From positions 72,917 to 136,916 of the forward strand of contig NZ_LNBE01000005.1 in assembly GCF_001445655.1 (NCBI RefSeq): a stretch of 64,000 nt of DNA. Reading direction: 5' to 3'. Source of the stretch: Streptomyces roseifaciens (lineage in GTDB: Bacteria; Actinomycetota; Actinomycetes; Streptomycetales; Streptomycetaceae). Numbering within the stretch: the first letter of the stretch is position 1; each line of letters starts with the position of its first letter. The notes beneath the pieces were generated by a model, which was given only the letters and a program-made list of their open reading frames with translations, made no database searches and was not told the origin of the DNA. The translations under genes were made by a program, and so were the position numbers. Below, in pieces: positions 19,551 through 27,796 of this stretch.

Positions 19551-21139
19551 CGGGCACTCACCACGGCCTCGCCCTCGCGCTGTTCTGCGTCTTCGTCCTG
19601 GTCACGCTGGCCATCACCACCTGGGTGGGCCGCGAGCGCCGCGGCTCGCCGGAGGAGTTCTACGCGGGCGGGCGGCTCTTCAGCCCCATGGAGAACGGTT
19701 TCGCCATCGCGGGCGACTACATGTCCGCCGCCTCCTTCCTCGGCGTCACCGGCCTCATCGCCCTCTACGGCTACGACGGCATCCTCTACACCGTCGGCTT
19801 CCTGGTCGCCTGGCTCGTCGTGCTGTTCCTCGTCGCCGAACTCGTCCGCAACTGCGGCCGGTTCACCCTCGCGGACGTCCTGGTCACCCGGCTGCGCGAG
19901 CGCCCGGTCCGGATCGCGACCGGAGCCTCCTCCGTCACGGTCTCCGTCCTCTACCTCGTCGCCCAGATGGTCGGCGCGGGCAGCCTGATGACGCTGCTGC
20001 TGGGCGGGACCGGCGAGCGCGCCCGCGCCTGGACCGTCGTCGGCGTCGGCGTGCTGATGGTCGTCTACATCACCCTGGGCGGCATGCGGGCCGCCACCTG
20101 GATCCAGATCGTCAAGGCCGTCCTGCTGCTGGGCGGCACGATCGCCCTCACCGTCCTCGTCCTCCTGCGCTTCCACGGCGACCTCTCCGCCCTGCTCACC
20201 ACGGCAGCCGGCCGCAGCGGCCACGGGCAGGCCTTCCTCGCCCCGGGCCTGAAGTACGGCGGCGGCTGGACCTCCCGGCTGGACTTCGTGAGCCTGGGCC
20301 TCGCGCTCGTCCTCGGCACCGCCGGTCTGCCGCACATCCTCTCGCGCTTCTACACGGTGCCCACCGCCCGCGCCGCCCGCCGCTCGGTCGTCTGGTCCAT
20401 CGGGCTCATCGGCGGCTTCTACCTGATGACCATCGTGCTCGGCTTCGGCGCCGCCGCGGTCCTCGGCTCGGACGCCGTACGGGCCGCGGGCGCCGCCGGG
20501 AACAACGCCGTGCCGCTGCTCGCCCTCGACCTGGGCGGCGGCGCCGGGTCCACCGGCGGCACGGTCCTCTTCGCCGTGGTCGCCGCCGTCGCCTTCGCCA
20601 CGATCCTCGCCGTCGTCGCCGGGATCACCCTGGCCTCCTCCGCCTCGGTCGCCCACGACCTGTACCGGACGCTGAGCCGCCGCGCCCCCACGCCCCGCAG
20701 CGAAGTGGCGGTCGCGCGCGTCGCGGCCGCCGGCACCGGCGCGGTGGCCATCGGGCTGGGGCTGCTCGCCCAGGACCTCAACGTCGCCTTCCTGGTCGGG
20801 CTCGCCTTCGCCGTCGCCGCCTCCGCGAACCTGCCGGTGCTCCTCTACACGCTCTTCTGGCGGCGGTTCACCACCCGCGGGGCGGTCTGGTCCGTCTACG
20901 GCGGCCTGGTCCCGGCCGTCGTGCTCGTCGTCCTCTCGCCGGTCGTCTCCGGCGGCCCGGGCGCGATCTTCCCCGGTGCGGACTTCGCGCTCTTCCCGCT
21001 GGAGAACCCCGGCCTCGTCTCCGTCCCGCTGGGCTTCCTCGCCGGCTGGCTCGGCACGGTGACCTCGCCCGAGCCGGCCGACGCGGGCGGCCACGCCGAG
21101 ACGGAAGTGCGCTCGCTGACGGGAGCCGGTGCGGCGTAG
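19547..21139 (+). CDS. Solute:sodium symporter, ActP-like (acetate/monocarboxylate)
   Basis: Protein of 530 residues with about 13 hydrophobic segments. Family signatures are FYAGGRLFSPMENGFAIAGDYMSAASFLG near the N-terminus, GLPHILSRFYTV in the middle and SASVAHDLYRT. These match cation/acetate symporters that import short-chain carboxylates with Na+. It is coupled to the DUF485 gene and convergent to a CitA/CitB-type two-component system, which could control it. Substrate is inferred from family resemblance only; pyruvate, propionate or acetate are all possible. Confidence 0.88.
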   Translation: MTGTHHGLALALFCVFVLVTLAITTWVGRERRGSPEEFYAGGRLFSPMENGFAIAGDYMSAASFLGVTGLIALYGYDGILYTVGFLVAWLVVLFLVAELVRNCGRFTLADVLVTRLRERPVRIATGASSVTVSVLYLVAQMVGAGSLMTLLLGGTGERARAWTVVGVGVLMVVYITLGGMRAATWIQIVKAVLLLGGTIALTVLVLLRFHGDLSALLTTAAGRSGHGQAFLAPGLKYGGGWTSRLDFVSLGLALVLGTAGLPHILSRFYTVPTARAARRSVVWSIGLIGGFYLMTIVLGFGAAAVLGSDAVRAAGAAGNNAVPLLALDLGGGAGSTGGTVLFAVVAAVAFATILAVVAGITLASSASVAHDLYRTLSRRAPTPRSEVAVARVAAAGTGAVAIGLGLLAQDLNVAFLVGLAFAVAASANLPVLLYTLFWRRFTTRGAVWSVYGGLVPAVVLVVLSPVVSGGPGAIFPGADFALFPLENPGLVSVPLGFLAGWLGTVTSPEPADAGGHAETEVRSLTGAGAA

Positions 21140-21222
21140 CGGCAGGCCGCCCGGGCCCCGCCGAGGGCCCCGGTCCGCCGTGCGGAGCGCCCGGCCTCAC
21201 CGCAGCGCGCAGGGGGCCGGCC

Positions 21223-21900
21223 TCAGCGGCCCGTCCACGCGTAGCGGTGCTCCGGGCGCCCCGTCTCGCCGTACTTGAGGGTCAGGCTCAGCCGCCCGGA
21301 CTCCTCCAGCCGCTTCAGATAGCGCTGCGCCGTCGAGCGGCTCAGCCCCGACCGCGCCGCGACCTCGTGCGCCGACAGCGGGGACGCGGCATCGGAGAGG
21401 ACCCGTCGTATCAGCTCGGCCGTGGGCGCCGAGTGGCCCTTGGGCAGCGGCGTGCTGGTCGCCGCCGTGCGCAGGGTGCCGAAGATGCGGTCGACCTGGT
21501 CCTGCCCCGCCTCCTGCGCGTCGTCGAGGGTCCGGCGCAGCTGTGCGTACGCCTCCAGCTTCACCCGCAGCCCGGGGAAGGTGAACGGCTTGACCAGGTA
21601 CTGCAGGGCCCCGTAGCGCATGGCGGTCTGCACGGTCGCGACGTCGCGCGACGCCGTCACCATGATCACGTCGGTGAGGTCGCCGAGCTGCCGCAGCCGG
21701 CGGACCAGCCCCAGGCCGGTCTCGTCCGGGAGGAAGTGGTCCAGCAGCACCAGGTCGATGCCGCCCTTCTCCAGCACGGCCATGGCCTGTGCCGCGTTGT
21801 GGGCCTTGGCGCCGACGCGGAAGCCGGGAACCCGCGCCACGTACGCGGCGTTGATCTCGGCGACACGGAAGTCGTCGTCCACGACCAGGACCTCGATCAT
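21223..21900 (-). CDS. Response regulator, CitB/DcuR type
   Basis: Protein of 225 residues. The receiver domain (1-120) has VVDDD acidic residues at the start, the phosphoacceptor Asp in LVLLDHFLPD (about residue 53), Thr/Ser in MVTAS and Lys in VKPF. The C-terminal part (about 155-225) has a helix-turn-helix LSAHEVAARSGLSRSTAQRYLKRLEESGRL, as in CitB-type regulators of carboxylate metabolism. Its ATG lies three bases after the kinase stop codon, so the two form an operon. Convergent with the symporter gene. Confidence 0.92.
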   Translation of the reverse strand: MIEVLVVDDDFRVAEINAAYVARVPGFRVGAKAHNAAQAMAVLEKGGIDLVLLDHFLPDETGLGLVRRLRQLGDLTDVIMVTASRDVATVQTAMRYGALQYLVKPFTFPGLRVKLEAYAQLRRTLDDAQEAGQDQVDRIFGTLRTAATSTPLPKGHSAPTAELIRRVLSDAASPLSAHEVAARSGLSRSTAQRYLKRLEESGRLSLTLKYGETGRPEHRYAWTGR

Positions 21901-21903
21901 CGT

Positions 21904-23583
21904 TCACCCCTTCGAGCGAGCTGAGTGGGCCGGGTGGGCCGGGTGGGCAGGCAATCGCAGCGCTTCGGGCAGTTCCACGGTGAACACGGCGCCGCCGCCG
22001 TCCCGTTCGCCGGCCCGAACCGAGCCGCCGTACCGCTCGGCCAGCCGCCGTACGAGCGAGAGGCCGAGGCCCCGGCGGCGGTGCGGGACGGCTTCCTTCG
22101 TGGACCAGCCGTCGGTGAAGACCAGTTCGCGGACCGCGGCCGGCACCCCGGGGCCGTTGTCCGCCACCCGGACGACGAGCGTCTCCCCGACGGCCCGCAG
22201 CTCCACTTCCACGAACGGCGCGTCGTGGGGCACGTCCTCCGCACCCTCCGCAGAGACAGCCGGCGCGGCCCGTGAAGCGCCCGCCGTGGCGTCCAAGGCG
22301 TTGTCCACGAGGTTGCCTAGCACGGTGACGAGATCGCGCGGGTCCACGACCCGGTCGGGCAGCCGGGTCGCCGGGCTCACCCGCAGGGCCACACCGCGCT
22401 CCGCGGCGACCGCGCTCTTGCCCACCAGCAGGGCGCTCACCAGCGGGTCGCGGACGCGCTCGGTGACCTGCTCGGCCGTCGCCCGGTGGGCCCCGGTCAC
22501 CTCCGCGACGAAGTCGGCGGCTTCCTCGTGCATGCCCAGTTCCAGCAGCCCGACGATGGTGTGCAGACGGTTGGCGTGCTCGTGGTCCTGGGCGCGCAGC
22601 GCGTCGGTCAGGCCGCGGGTGCCGTCGAGTTCGCGGCGGAGCTGTTCCAGCTCGGTGCGGTCGCGCAGCGTCGCCACGGTGCCGCCCGCAGCGGTGTCCC
22701 TGCGGTTGACGACCAGCACCCGCCCGTCCCGGACGGTCAGCAGGTCGGTGCCCGTCACGCGGCCCGCCAGCACGTCCGTGGTGCGGCCCGGCGGCAGGAC
22801 GCGGTCGAGGGGGTGGCCGATGGCGTCCCGGCCGATACCCAGCAGGCGCGCGGCCGCGTCGTTGAGCAGGCGGACGCGCCCGTGCCGGTCGAGGGCGACC
22901 ACGCCCTCGCGGATGCCGTGCAGCATGGCCTCGCGCTCGCCCAGGAGGGCGGAGATCTCGGTGAGTTCGATGCCGTGGGTGCGCTTGCGCAGCCGGCGGG
23001 AGACGGCGAGCGCGGCGAGCGCCCCGACGCCGAGGGCCGCACCCGCGTACATGAGGATGCCCGGCACGGCGCGTAACAGCAGTGCGTGCACGTTGTCGTA
23101 GGCGATGCCGACGGAGACGGCGCCCACGATGGCGCCCTCGCCGTCGCGCAGGGGCACTTTGCCGCGCGCGGAGCGGCCCAGGGTGCCGCGGCCGATGCCC
23201 GTCCACTCCTGCCCGCCGAGGGCCCGGCCGGGGTCGGTGCTGACGCGCTCCCCGATCCGCCCGGGGACGGTGTGGGAGTAGCGGATGCCACGGGTGTCGA
23301 CGACCACGACGTAACTCGCCCCGGTGGCAAGCCGGATGCGCTCGGCGTCGGTCTGCACCGGCCCGTCGGGGGAGGGCGGTCCGGCCAGCAGGCTGTGCGC
23401 GATGCCGGGCTGGGCGGCGGTGGCCTGGGCGATGGCCAGGGCGCGGCGCTCGGCCTGCTCGTCGAGCTGGGCCGCGAGGGGCGCGAGGAAGAGCCCGGCG
23501 GCGAGCCCGGCGACCCCGGTGATGATCAGCAGCTGGACCAGCAGGACCTGGGCGAAGACGCGGCGGGGCCAGCGGGGGCGCAT
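21904..23583 (-). CDS. Sensor histidine kinase, CitA/DcuS type
   Basis: Protein of 559 residues from the ATG at 23581-23583, with GGAGGGGG upstream. Two membrane helices (about 10-33 and 170-195) enclose an extracytoplasmic PAS-like sensor with the motif SYVVVVDTRGIRYSHT, the citrate/dicarboxylate sensor signature. A cytoplasmic PAS (about 210-310) precedes the dimerisation box DHEHANRLHTIVGLLELG, whose His is the phosphorylation site, and the ATPase with N box NLVDNALDAT and G box DNGPGVP. It likely senses a periplasmic organic acid and phosphorylates the adjacent regulator. Confidence 0.93.
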   Translation of the reverse strand: MRPRWPRRVFAQVLLVQLLIITGVAGLAAGLFLAPLAAQLDEQAERRALAIAQATAAQPGIAHSLLAGPPSPDGPVQTDAERIRLATGASYVVVVDTRGIRYSHTVPGRIGERVSTDPGRALGGQEWTGIGRGTLGRSARGKVPLRDGEGAIVGAVSVGIAYDNVHALLLRAVPGILMYAGAALGVGALAALAVSRRLRKRTHGIELTEISALLGEREAMLHGIREGVVALDRHGRVRLLNDAAARLLGIGRDAIGHPLDRVLPPGRTTDVLAGRVTGTDLLTVRDGRVLVVNRRDTAAGGTVATLRDRTELEQLRRELDGTRGLTDALRAQDHEHANRLHTIVGLLELGMHEEAADFVAEVTGAHRATAEQVTERVRDPLVSALLVGKSAVAAERGVALRVSPATRLPDRVVDPRDLVTVLGNLVDNALDATAGASRAAPAVSAEGAEDVPHDAPFVEVELRAVGETLVVRVADNGPGVPAAVRELVFTDGWSTKEAVPHRRRGLGLSLVRRLAERYGGSVRAGERDGGGAVFTVELPEALRLPAHPAHPAHSARSKG

Positions 23584-23743
23584 GCGTGTCCCCCTCCCTC
23601 TCGTCCTGATGTCGTCCTCCGGCCGGGTGATCTGCCGGCCGCTGACCGGAGTGTCCAATTCCGCTTCAGCGGCGTTCCGTTTCCGCACTGTGGACCGAAC
23701 GTAGCCGGTCCTGCCCCCCGCCGCCGGTTCCGTGGCGCTTTCG

Positions 23744-23775
23744 TTGTTCTACCGCGAGCAAAACGAGCAGAACAG
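23744..23775. promoter_or_regulatory. Candidate regulator-binding inverted repeat between kinase and ABC genes
   Basis: In the 311-base divergent gap 23584-23894 the arms TTGTTCT (23744-23750) and AGAACAG (23769-23775) are inverted and 18 bases apart, placed between the two divergent operons. No gene is seen in this gap. The binding protein is unknown; the CitB-type regulator is a candidate. Confidence 0.35.
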
Positions 23776-23894
23776 GGTTCGTGCGCTGAAGCCGCACAGC
23801 GCTCACAAGGCTGTCTGTGCGCCATGCGACACATCTAGCCTCCACCACCGGTCACCCGCATGGCCGGAAACCTGCACAGGAGGAGGCGGCAACG

Positions 23895-24737
23895 ATGATC
23901 AGCGGCACCCCGCCGGGCCACGCCCCGGCGATCGAGCTGCGCGGAGCGAGCAAGGTGTTCCGTACGCCCTCGGGCGCCTCGCACACGGCCGTACGGGATC
24001 TCGACCTGACCGTGGGGCAGGGCGAGTTCGTGGCCGTCGTCGGCCCCACGGGCTGTGGGAAGTCCACCACGCTCACGCTGGTCAGCGGCCTGGAGGAGCC
24101 GACCGAGGGCGAGGTGCTGATCGGCGGCGCACCCGTGACCGGGATCCGGCCGGAAGTCGGCTTCGTCTTCCAGCAGGACGCCGTCTTCCCCTGGCGGACG
24201 GTGCTGTCCAACGTCATGGCGGGCCCGCGCTTCCGCGGCGTGCCCAAGGCCGAGGCGCGGGAGCGGGCGCGCGAGTGGCTCGGCCGCGTGGGGCTCGCGG
24301 CCTTCACCGACCGCTATCCGCACCAGCTCTCCGGCGGCCAGCGCAAGCGCGTCGCGCTCGCCCAGACCTTCGTGGGCGACCCGGAGATCCTGCTGATGGA
24401 CGAGCCCTTCTCGGCGCTCGACGTACAGACCCGGGCCCTGATGTCGGACGAGCTCCTGGAGCTGTGGGGCGGCTCCCGCCCCGGCGGGCGGGCCGCGTCC
24501 GTCATCTTCGTCACCCACGACCTGGAGGAGGCGATCGCCCTCGCCGACAAGGTCGTCGTGATGACCGCCGGGCCGGCGACCGTCAAGGAGGTCTTCCCCA
24601 TCCCGCTGCCCCGGCCGCGAAAGGTCGAATCCGTGCGCCTGGAGGCGGAGTTCGTGGAGATCTACCGCGAGATCTGGTCGTCCCTCGGTGAAGAGGTCCG
24701 CATCACCCGTGAGAGGGGTGCCTCCCGTGTCGCTTGA
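23895..24737 (+). CDS. ABC transporter ATP-binding protein, NitT/TauT (SsuB-like) family
   Basis: Protein of 280 residues starting at the ATG at 23895, nine bases after AGGAGG. All ATPase motifs are intact: Walker A GPTGCGKST, Q-loop FQQDAVFPW, signature LSGGQRKRV, Walker B ILLMDEP, D-loop SALD and H-loop THD. The FPW after the Q-loop is characteristic of nitrate/taurine/sulfonate/pyrimidine-precursor importers. It is the first gene of a three-gene importer operon, overlapping the permease start by 11 bases. Confidence 0.94.
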   Translation: MISGTPPGHAPAIELRGASKVFRTPSGASHTAVRDLDLTVGQGEFVAVVGPTGCGKSTTLTLVSGLEEPTEGEVLIGGAPVTGIRPEVGFVFQQDAVFPWRTVLSNVMAGPRFRGVPKAEARERAREWLGRVGLAAFTDRYPHQLSGGQRKRVALAQTFVGDPEILLMDEPFSALDVQTRALMSDELLELWGGSRPGGRAASVIFVTHDLEEAIALADKVVVMTAGPATVKEVFPIPLPRPRKVESVRLEAEFVEIYREIWSSLGEEVRITRERGASRVA

Positions 24738-25632
24738 GTCCGTCGATTCGGTCGCTTCGGCCGAGGCGCTTGCATTGGAAGAGCCCCTCAAGCTCCCTGC
24801 TCCCCCGGCCGGTGGCCGGACCGCCGCCCGCGCCAAGGCCGTCCGCCGGCGCAGGCTGACCGTGTACGCGGCGCGGCTGCTGGTGCTCGCCGTCGTGCTG
24901 GGTGCATGGGAGTTGACGGCCCGCAACGGCATCATTGATCCGTTCAACTTCTCGATGCCGTCGAAGATCTGGGACCAGATCGTCCAGTGGACGCTCCACG
25001 GCACGCCGCAGGGCTCGCTGGGCGAGCAGATCTGGTACACGCTCTACGAGGCCCTGCTCGGCTGGGTGTTCGGCGTGGCCGGCGGTGTGGTGCTCGGGAT
25101 CGCGCTCGGCCGGGTGCGCTTCCTGGCGGACGTCTTCAGCCCCTACATCAAGGTGCTCAACGCGCTGCCGAGGATCGCCCTCGTGCCGGTCTTCCTGATC
25201 CTGTTCGGGCTGGGTCCGGCGTCCAAGGTCGCGTCGGCGGTCGTCCTGGTCTTCTTCCCCGTGTTCTTCAACGCCTTCCAGGGGGCCCGCGAGGTCGACC
25301 GCAACCTGGTGGCCAACGCCCGCATCCTGGGCGCGAGCAACCGCCGGGTGACGCTGCAGGTCGTCATCCCCTCCGCGACCTCCTGGATCTTCACCAGCCT
25401 GCACGTCAGCTTCGGCTTCGCGCTCATCGGCGCGATCGTCGGCGAGTACCTCGGTGCGGCGAAGGGGATCGGGCTGCTGATCTCCGCCTCGCAGGGCACC
25501 TTCAACACGGCCGGCGTCTACGCCGCGATGGCCATCCTCGCCGTCGTCGCACTGGTCACGGAAGGGCTGCTGACCTTCGCCGAGAGGAAGCTCTTCCGCT
25601 GGAAGCCGGGCGGCTCCGGCGCGGGGGAGTGA
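24727..25632 (+). CDS. ABC transporter permease, NitT/TauT family
   Basis: Protein of about 301 residues from the GTG at 24727; a GTG at 24718 is also in frame. About six to seven membrane helices are visible. The cytoplasmic coupling loop matches the EAA motif of this family (AFQGAREVDRNLVANARILGAS, then LQVVIPSATSWIFTSLHVS). It works as a homodimer with the upstream ATPase. The N-terminal 45 residues are hydrophilic and variable. Confidence 0.93.
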   Translation: MSLESVDSVASAEALALEEPLKLPAPPAGGRTAARAKAVRRRRLTVYAARLLVLAVVLGAWELTARNGIIDPFNFSMPSKIWDQIVQWTLHGTPQGSLGEQIWYTLYEALLGWVFGVAGGVVLGIALGRVRFLADVFSPYIKVLNALPRIALVPVFLILFGLGPASKVASAVVLVFFPVFFNAFQGAREVDRNLVANARILGASNRRVTLQVVIPSATSWIFTSLHVSFGFALIGAIVGEYLGAAKGIGLLISASQGTFNTAGVYAAMAILAVVALVTEGLLTFAERKLFRWKPGGSGAGE

Positions 25633-25730
25633 CGGCACGGCGGCCCGCACACCCCCACCCCCTGCACATCCCCCACCCCCCGGCACGTCCTGTTTTGCCT
25701 CCTACGAACCTCCGACCGTAAGGAACAGCG

Positions 25731-26789
25731 ATGCGTACGTTCAGCAAGACCGCCGGAGCCCGCGCGGGCGCAGTCGCGGCGGTGATGTGCCTGACCTTGG
25801 CCGGGTGTGCCGACGACAACTCGACGAACAAGCGGAATTCGGCGATCGAGGCGGCGAAGGGCGACATCGTCAAGATCATGGTGGGCGGCCTGGACAAGGT
25901 CATCTACATGCCGGCGGTCCTCACCCAGCGGCTCGGCTACTTCCAGGACGAGGGGCTGACCGTCAACCTCCTCACCGAGCCCGCGGGCGTGCAGGCCACC
26001 ACATCCCTGGTCGCCGGTGACGTCCAGGGCGTCGTGGGCTTCTACGACCACACGCTCGACCTGCAGGTGAAGGGCAAGCAGGTGGAGTCCGTGGTGCAGC
26101 TCGCGCAGACGCCGGGGGAGGTGGAGATCGTCTCCAAGAAGGCCGTGGGCAACCTGACCTCGCCCAAGGACTTCAAGGGCAAGAAGCTCGGCGTGACCGG
26201 ACTGGGCTCCTCCACCGACTTCCTGACGAAGTACCTGGCGGTCAAGAACGGGGTGAAGGTCAGCGACTTCACGCCCGTGGCCGTCGGCGCCGGGCAGACC
26301 TTCATCTCCGCGCTCCAGCAGGGCGCCATCGACGGCGGGATGACGACCGACCCGACCGTCGCGCAGATCCTCGCCAAGGACGCGGGCAAGGTGCTCGTCG
26401 ACATGCGGACGCCCGAGGGGTCCCGGGCGGCGCTCGGCGGCCTCTACCCGGCCTCCAGCCTCTACATGAACACCAGTTGGGTCAACAGTCACAAGGACGT
26501 CGTGCAGAAGCTCGCCAACGCCTTCGTGAAGACCCTCGGGTGGATGTCCGAGCACACGCCGGAGGAGATCGCGGCCAAGATGCCGGAGGACTACGCCAAG
26601 GGCGGCAAGGACCTCTACGTCGAGGCGATCAAGAACACGCTGCCGATGTTCACCAAGGACGGGGTGATGCCCGAGGACGGGCCGAAGACCGTCCACCAGG
26701 TCCTGAAGTCCTTCAACCCGGCGCTGAAGGACGCCAAGGTGGACCTGGAGAAGACCTACACCACGGAGTTCGTGAAGAAGGCGGGGTGA
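25731..26789 (+). CDS. ABC importer solute-binding lipoprotein, NMT1/SsuA-like
   Basis: Protein of 352 residues. The lipobox LAGC puts the lipidated Cys at residue 26, so the protein is anchored outside the membrane. The mature part starts with KIMVGGLDKVIYMPAVLTQRLGYFQDEGL, the NMT1/THI5-like periplasmic binding pattern, and continues with GVTGLGSSTDFLTKYL. Such proteins bind sulfonates, nitrate, thiamine precursors or aromatic acids; the sequence does not decide which. It is third in the operon, 98 bases after the permease, and followed by a hairpin terminator. Confidence 0.93.
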   Translation: MRTFSKTAGARAGAVAAVMCLTLAGCADDNSTNKRNSAIEAAKGDIVKIMVGGLDKVIYMPAVLTQRLGYFQDEGLTVNLLTEPAGVQATTSLVAGDVQGVVGFYDHTLDLQVKGKQVESVVQLAQTPGEVEIVSKKAVGNLTSPKDFKGKKLGVTGLGSSTDFLTKYLAVKNGVKVSDFTPVAVGAGQTFISALQQGAIDGGMTTDPTVAQILAKDAGKVLVDMRTPEGSRAALGGLYPASSLYMNTSWVNSHKDVVQKLANAFVKTLGWMSEHTPEEIAAKMPEDYAKGGKDLYVEAIKNTLPMFTKDGVMPEDGPKTVHQVLKSFNPALKDAKVDLEKTYTTEFVKKAG

Positions 26790-26792
26790 CCC

Positions 26793-26813
26793 CTGCCGGG
26801 AGCGCCCCGGCAG
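26793..26813. terminator. Terminator between convergent importer operon and ferredoxin-like gene
   Basis: CTGCCGGG (26793-26800) and CCCGGCAG (26806-26813) pair perfectly with a short loop, 4 bases after the binding-protein stop. Confidence 0.75.
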
Positions 26814-26832
26814 AGCACCCCCGGAGAGCGCC

Positions 26833-27735
26833 TCAGGAGAGCGGGACGACGGACCCGACGTCCATCCGCGCCGGCATGCCCGGCGCCCGTCCGCAGCTCT
26901 CCGGACGAGCCGGCTCCGCGGCACCCTGCTCGACGGCCACCCGCCAGGAGCGGCCGTCGGTGTGGGCGACGGTCACCGACCAGTGCGGTGCCGAGCCCTC
27001 GGTGCGCGTCACGTCGAGGGCGTCCGCGCCCTCCTCGCCGGTCAGTTCGCGCACCGCCAGCTCCGCGGCCTGGGCCGGGCGCTCCCACGCGGAGCGGCCC
27101 CGGCAGTCGCCGGTGACGATCCGGCGGTCGCGCACCGCCTCCAGCACCTCCTTGACGCCGTGTGCGGTGACGCGGCCGTAGGCGTAGCCGTACGGGAGGA
27201 CGAAGAGCGTGGGCGAGAAGCGGTGGCCGCCGATGTGGGTGACCTCCCAGGCCTCCGCCCCGGAGGCGGCCAGCTCGGCGGCCAGGGGGCGGCCCAGCAG
27301 GGCGCAGCAGCGGTCGCGCTTGCCGTTGGTGCACACGAACACCAGCGGGTCGCCCTCGTAGGCCTCCCACAGGCCGCCGTGCTCGCCGGCGCCGAGTGCG
27401 GCGAGGTCGAGCCGGGTCAGCTCCGCGGGGTCGGCGACCGCGGTGGTGCGGATCCAGGAGCGGCCCGGGGCGGTGTGGGCGGCGAACACCCGGTGGGCAC
27501 CGGGCTGGTGGCAGTCGGCGTGCCGGCCGGGGCGGCGGATCAGCGCGATCCGGACGCCCGTGCCCTCGGCGGCCGCGTCCAGGGCCCGCCCGACGGCGGG
27601 GTCGAGGTGGCTCGCGGTCAGCGCGTCCGCACCCCAGGGCCCGGGCTGCTCGACGAGCAGCCACGTCCGCGCGGTGGCGGCGGTGCCGGCCAGTGGCTCG
27701 GACAGGTGGCGGGAGGCGGTCGCGCACGTACTCAC
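26833..27735 (-). CDS. Sucrase/ferredoxin-like protein, iron-regulated
   Basis: Protein of 300 residues. The family pattern is clear: GTGVRIALIRRPGRHADC, RVFAAHTAPGRSW and the Cys motif VCTNGKRDRCCALLGRPLA, followed by HIGGHRFSPTLFVLPYGYAYGR. Members have a thioredoxin-like fold with ferredoxin-type cysteines and may bind [2Fe-2S]; the reaction is unknown. The GTG at 27733-27735 directly abuts an iron box with no Shine-Dalgarno between them, which suggests a leaderless mRNA. It is convergent to the importer operon. Confidence 0.85.
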   Translation of the reverse strand: MSTCATASRHLSEPLAGTAATARTWLLVEQPGPWGADALTASHLDPAVGRALDAAAEGTGVRIALIRRPGRHADCHQPGAHRVFAAHTAPGRSWIRTTAVADPAELTRLDLAALGAGEHGGLWEAYEGDPLVFVCTNGKRDRCCALLGRPLAAELAASGAEAWEVTHIGGHRFSPTLFVLPYGYAYGRVTAHGVKEVLEAVRDRRIVTGDCRGRSAWERPAQAAELAVRELTGEEGADALDVTRTEGSAPHWSVTVAHTDGRSWRVAVEQGAAEPARPESCGRAPGMPARMDVGSVVPLS

Positions 27736-27754
27736 GAAGGTAAGCCTAACCTGA
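27736..27754 (-). promoter_or_regulatory. Iron box (DmdR/IdeR/DtxR-type operator) overlapping the promoter
   Basis: Read on the minus strand, TCAGGTTAGGCTTACCTTC matches the known DtxR-family consensus TTAGGTTAGGCTAACCTAA at 15 of 19 positions, including the AGGTTAGGC core. TAGGCT inside it is 7 bases from the GTG start and could be the -10 box of a leaderless transcript, so bound regulator would block transcription when iron is plentiful. Confidence 0.8.
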
Positions 27755-27796
27755 GTTGCCGATGATCGTACGGCGCACTGCGGAGGTGGCTGAAGC

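Noticed and set aside
22300..22320. DnaA-box-like TTGTCCACG inside the CitA-type kinase gene
   Set aside because: It encodes the conserved N box (VDN) of the kinase, so the match is explained by coding constraint.
25633..25730. Riboswitch (thiamine-type) between the ABC permease and binding-protein genes
   Set aside because: Neither the CTGAGA nor ACCTGA-type conserved elements are present; the spacer is C-rich and featureless.
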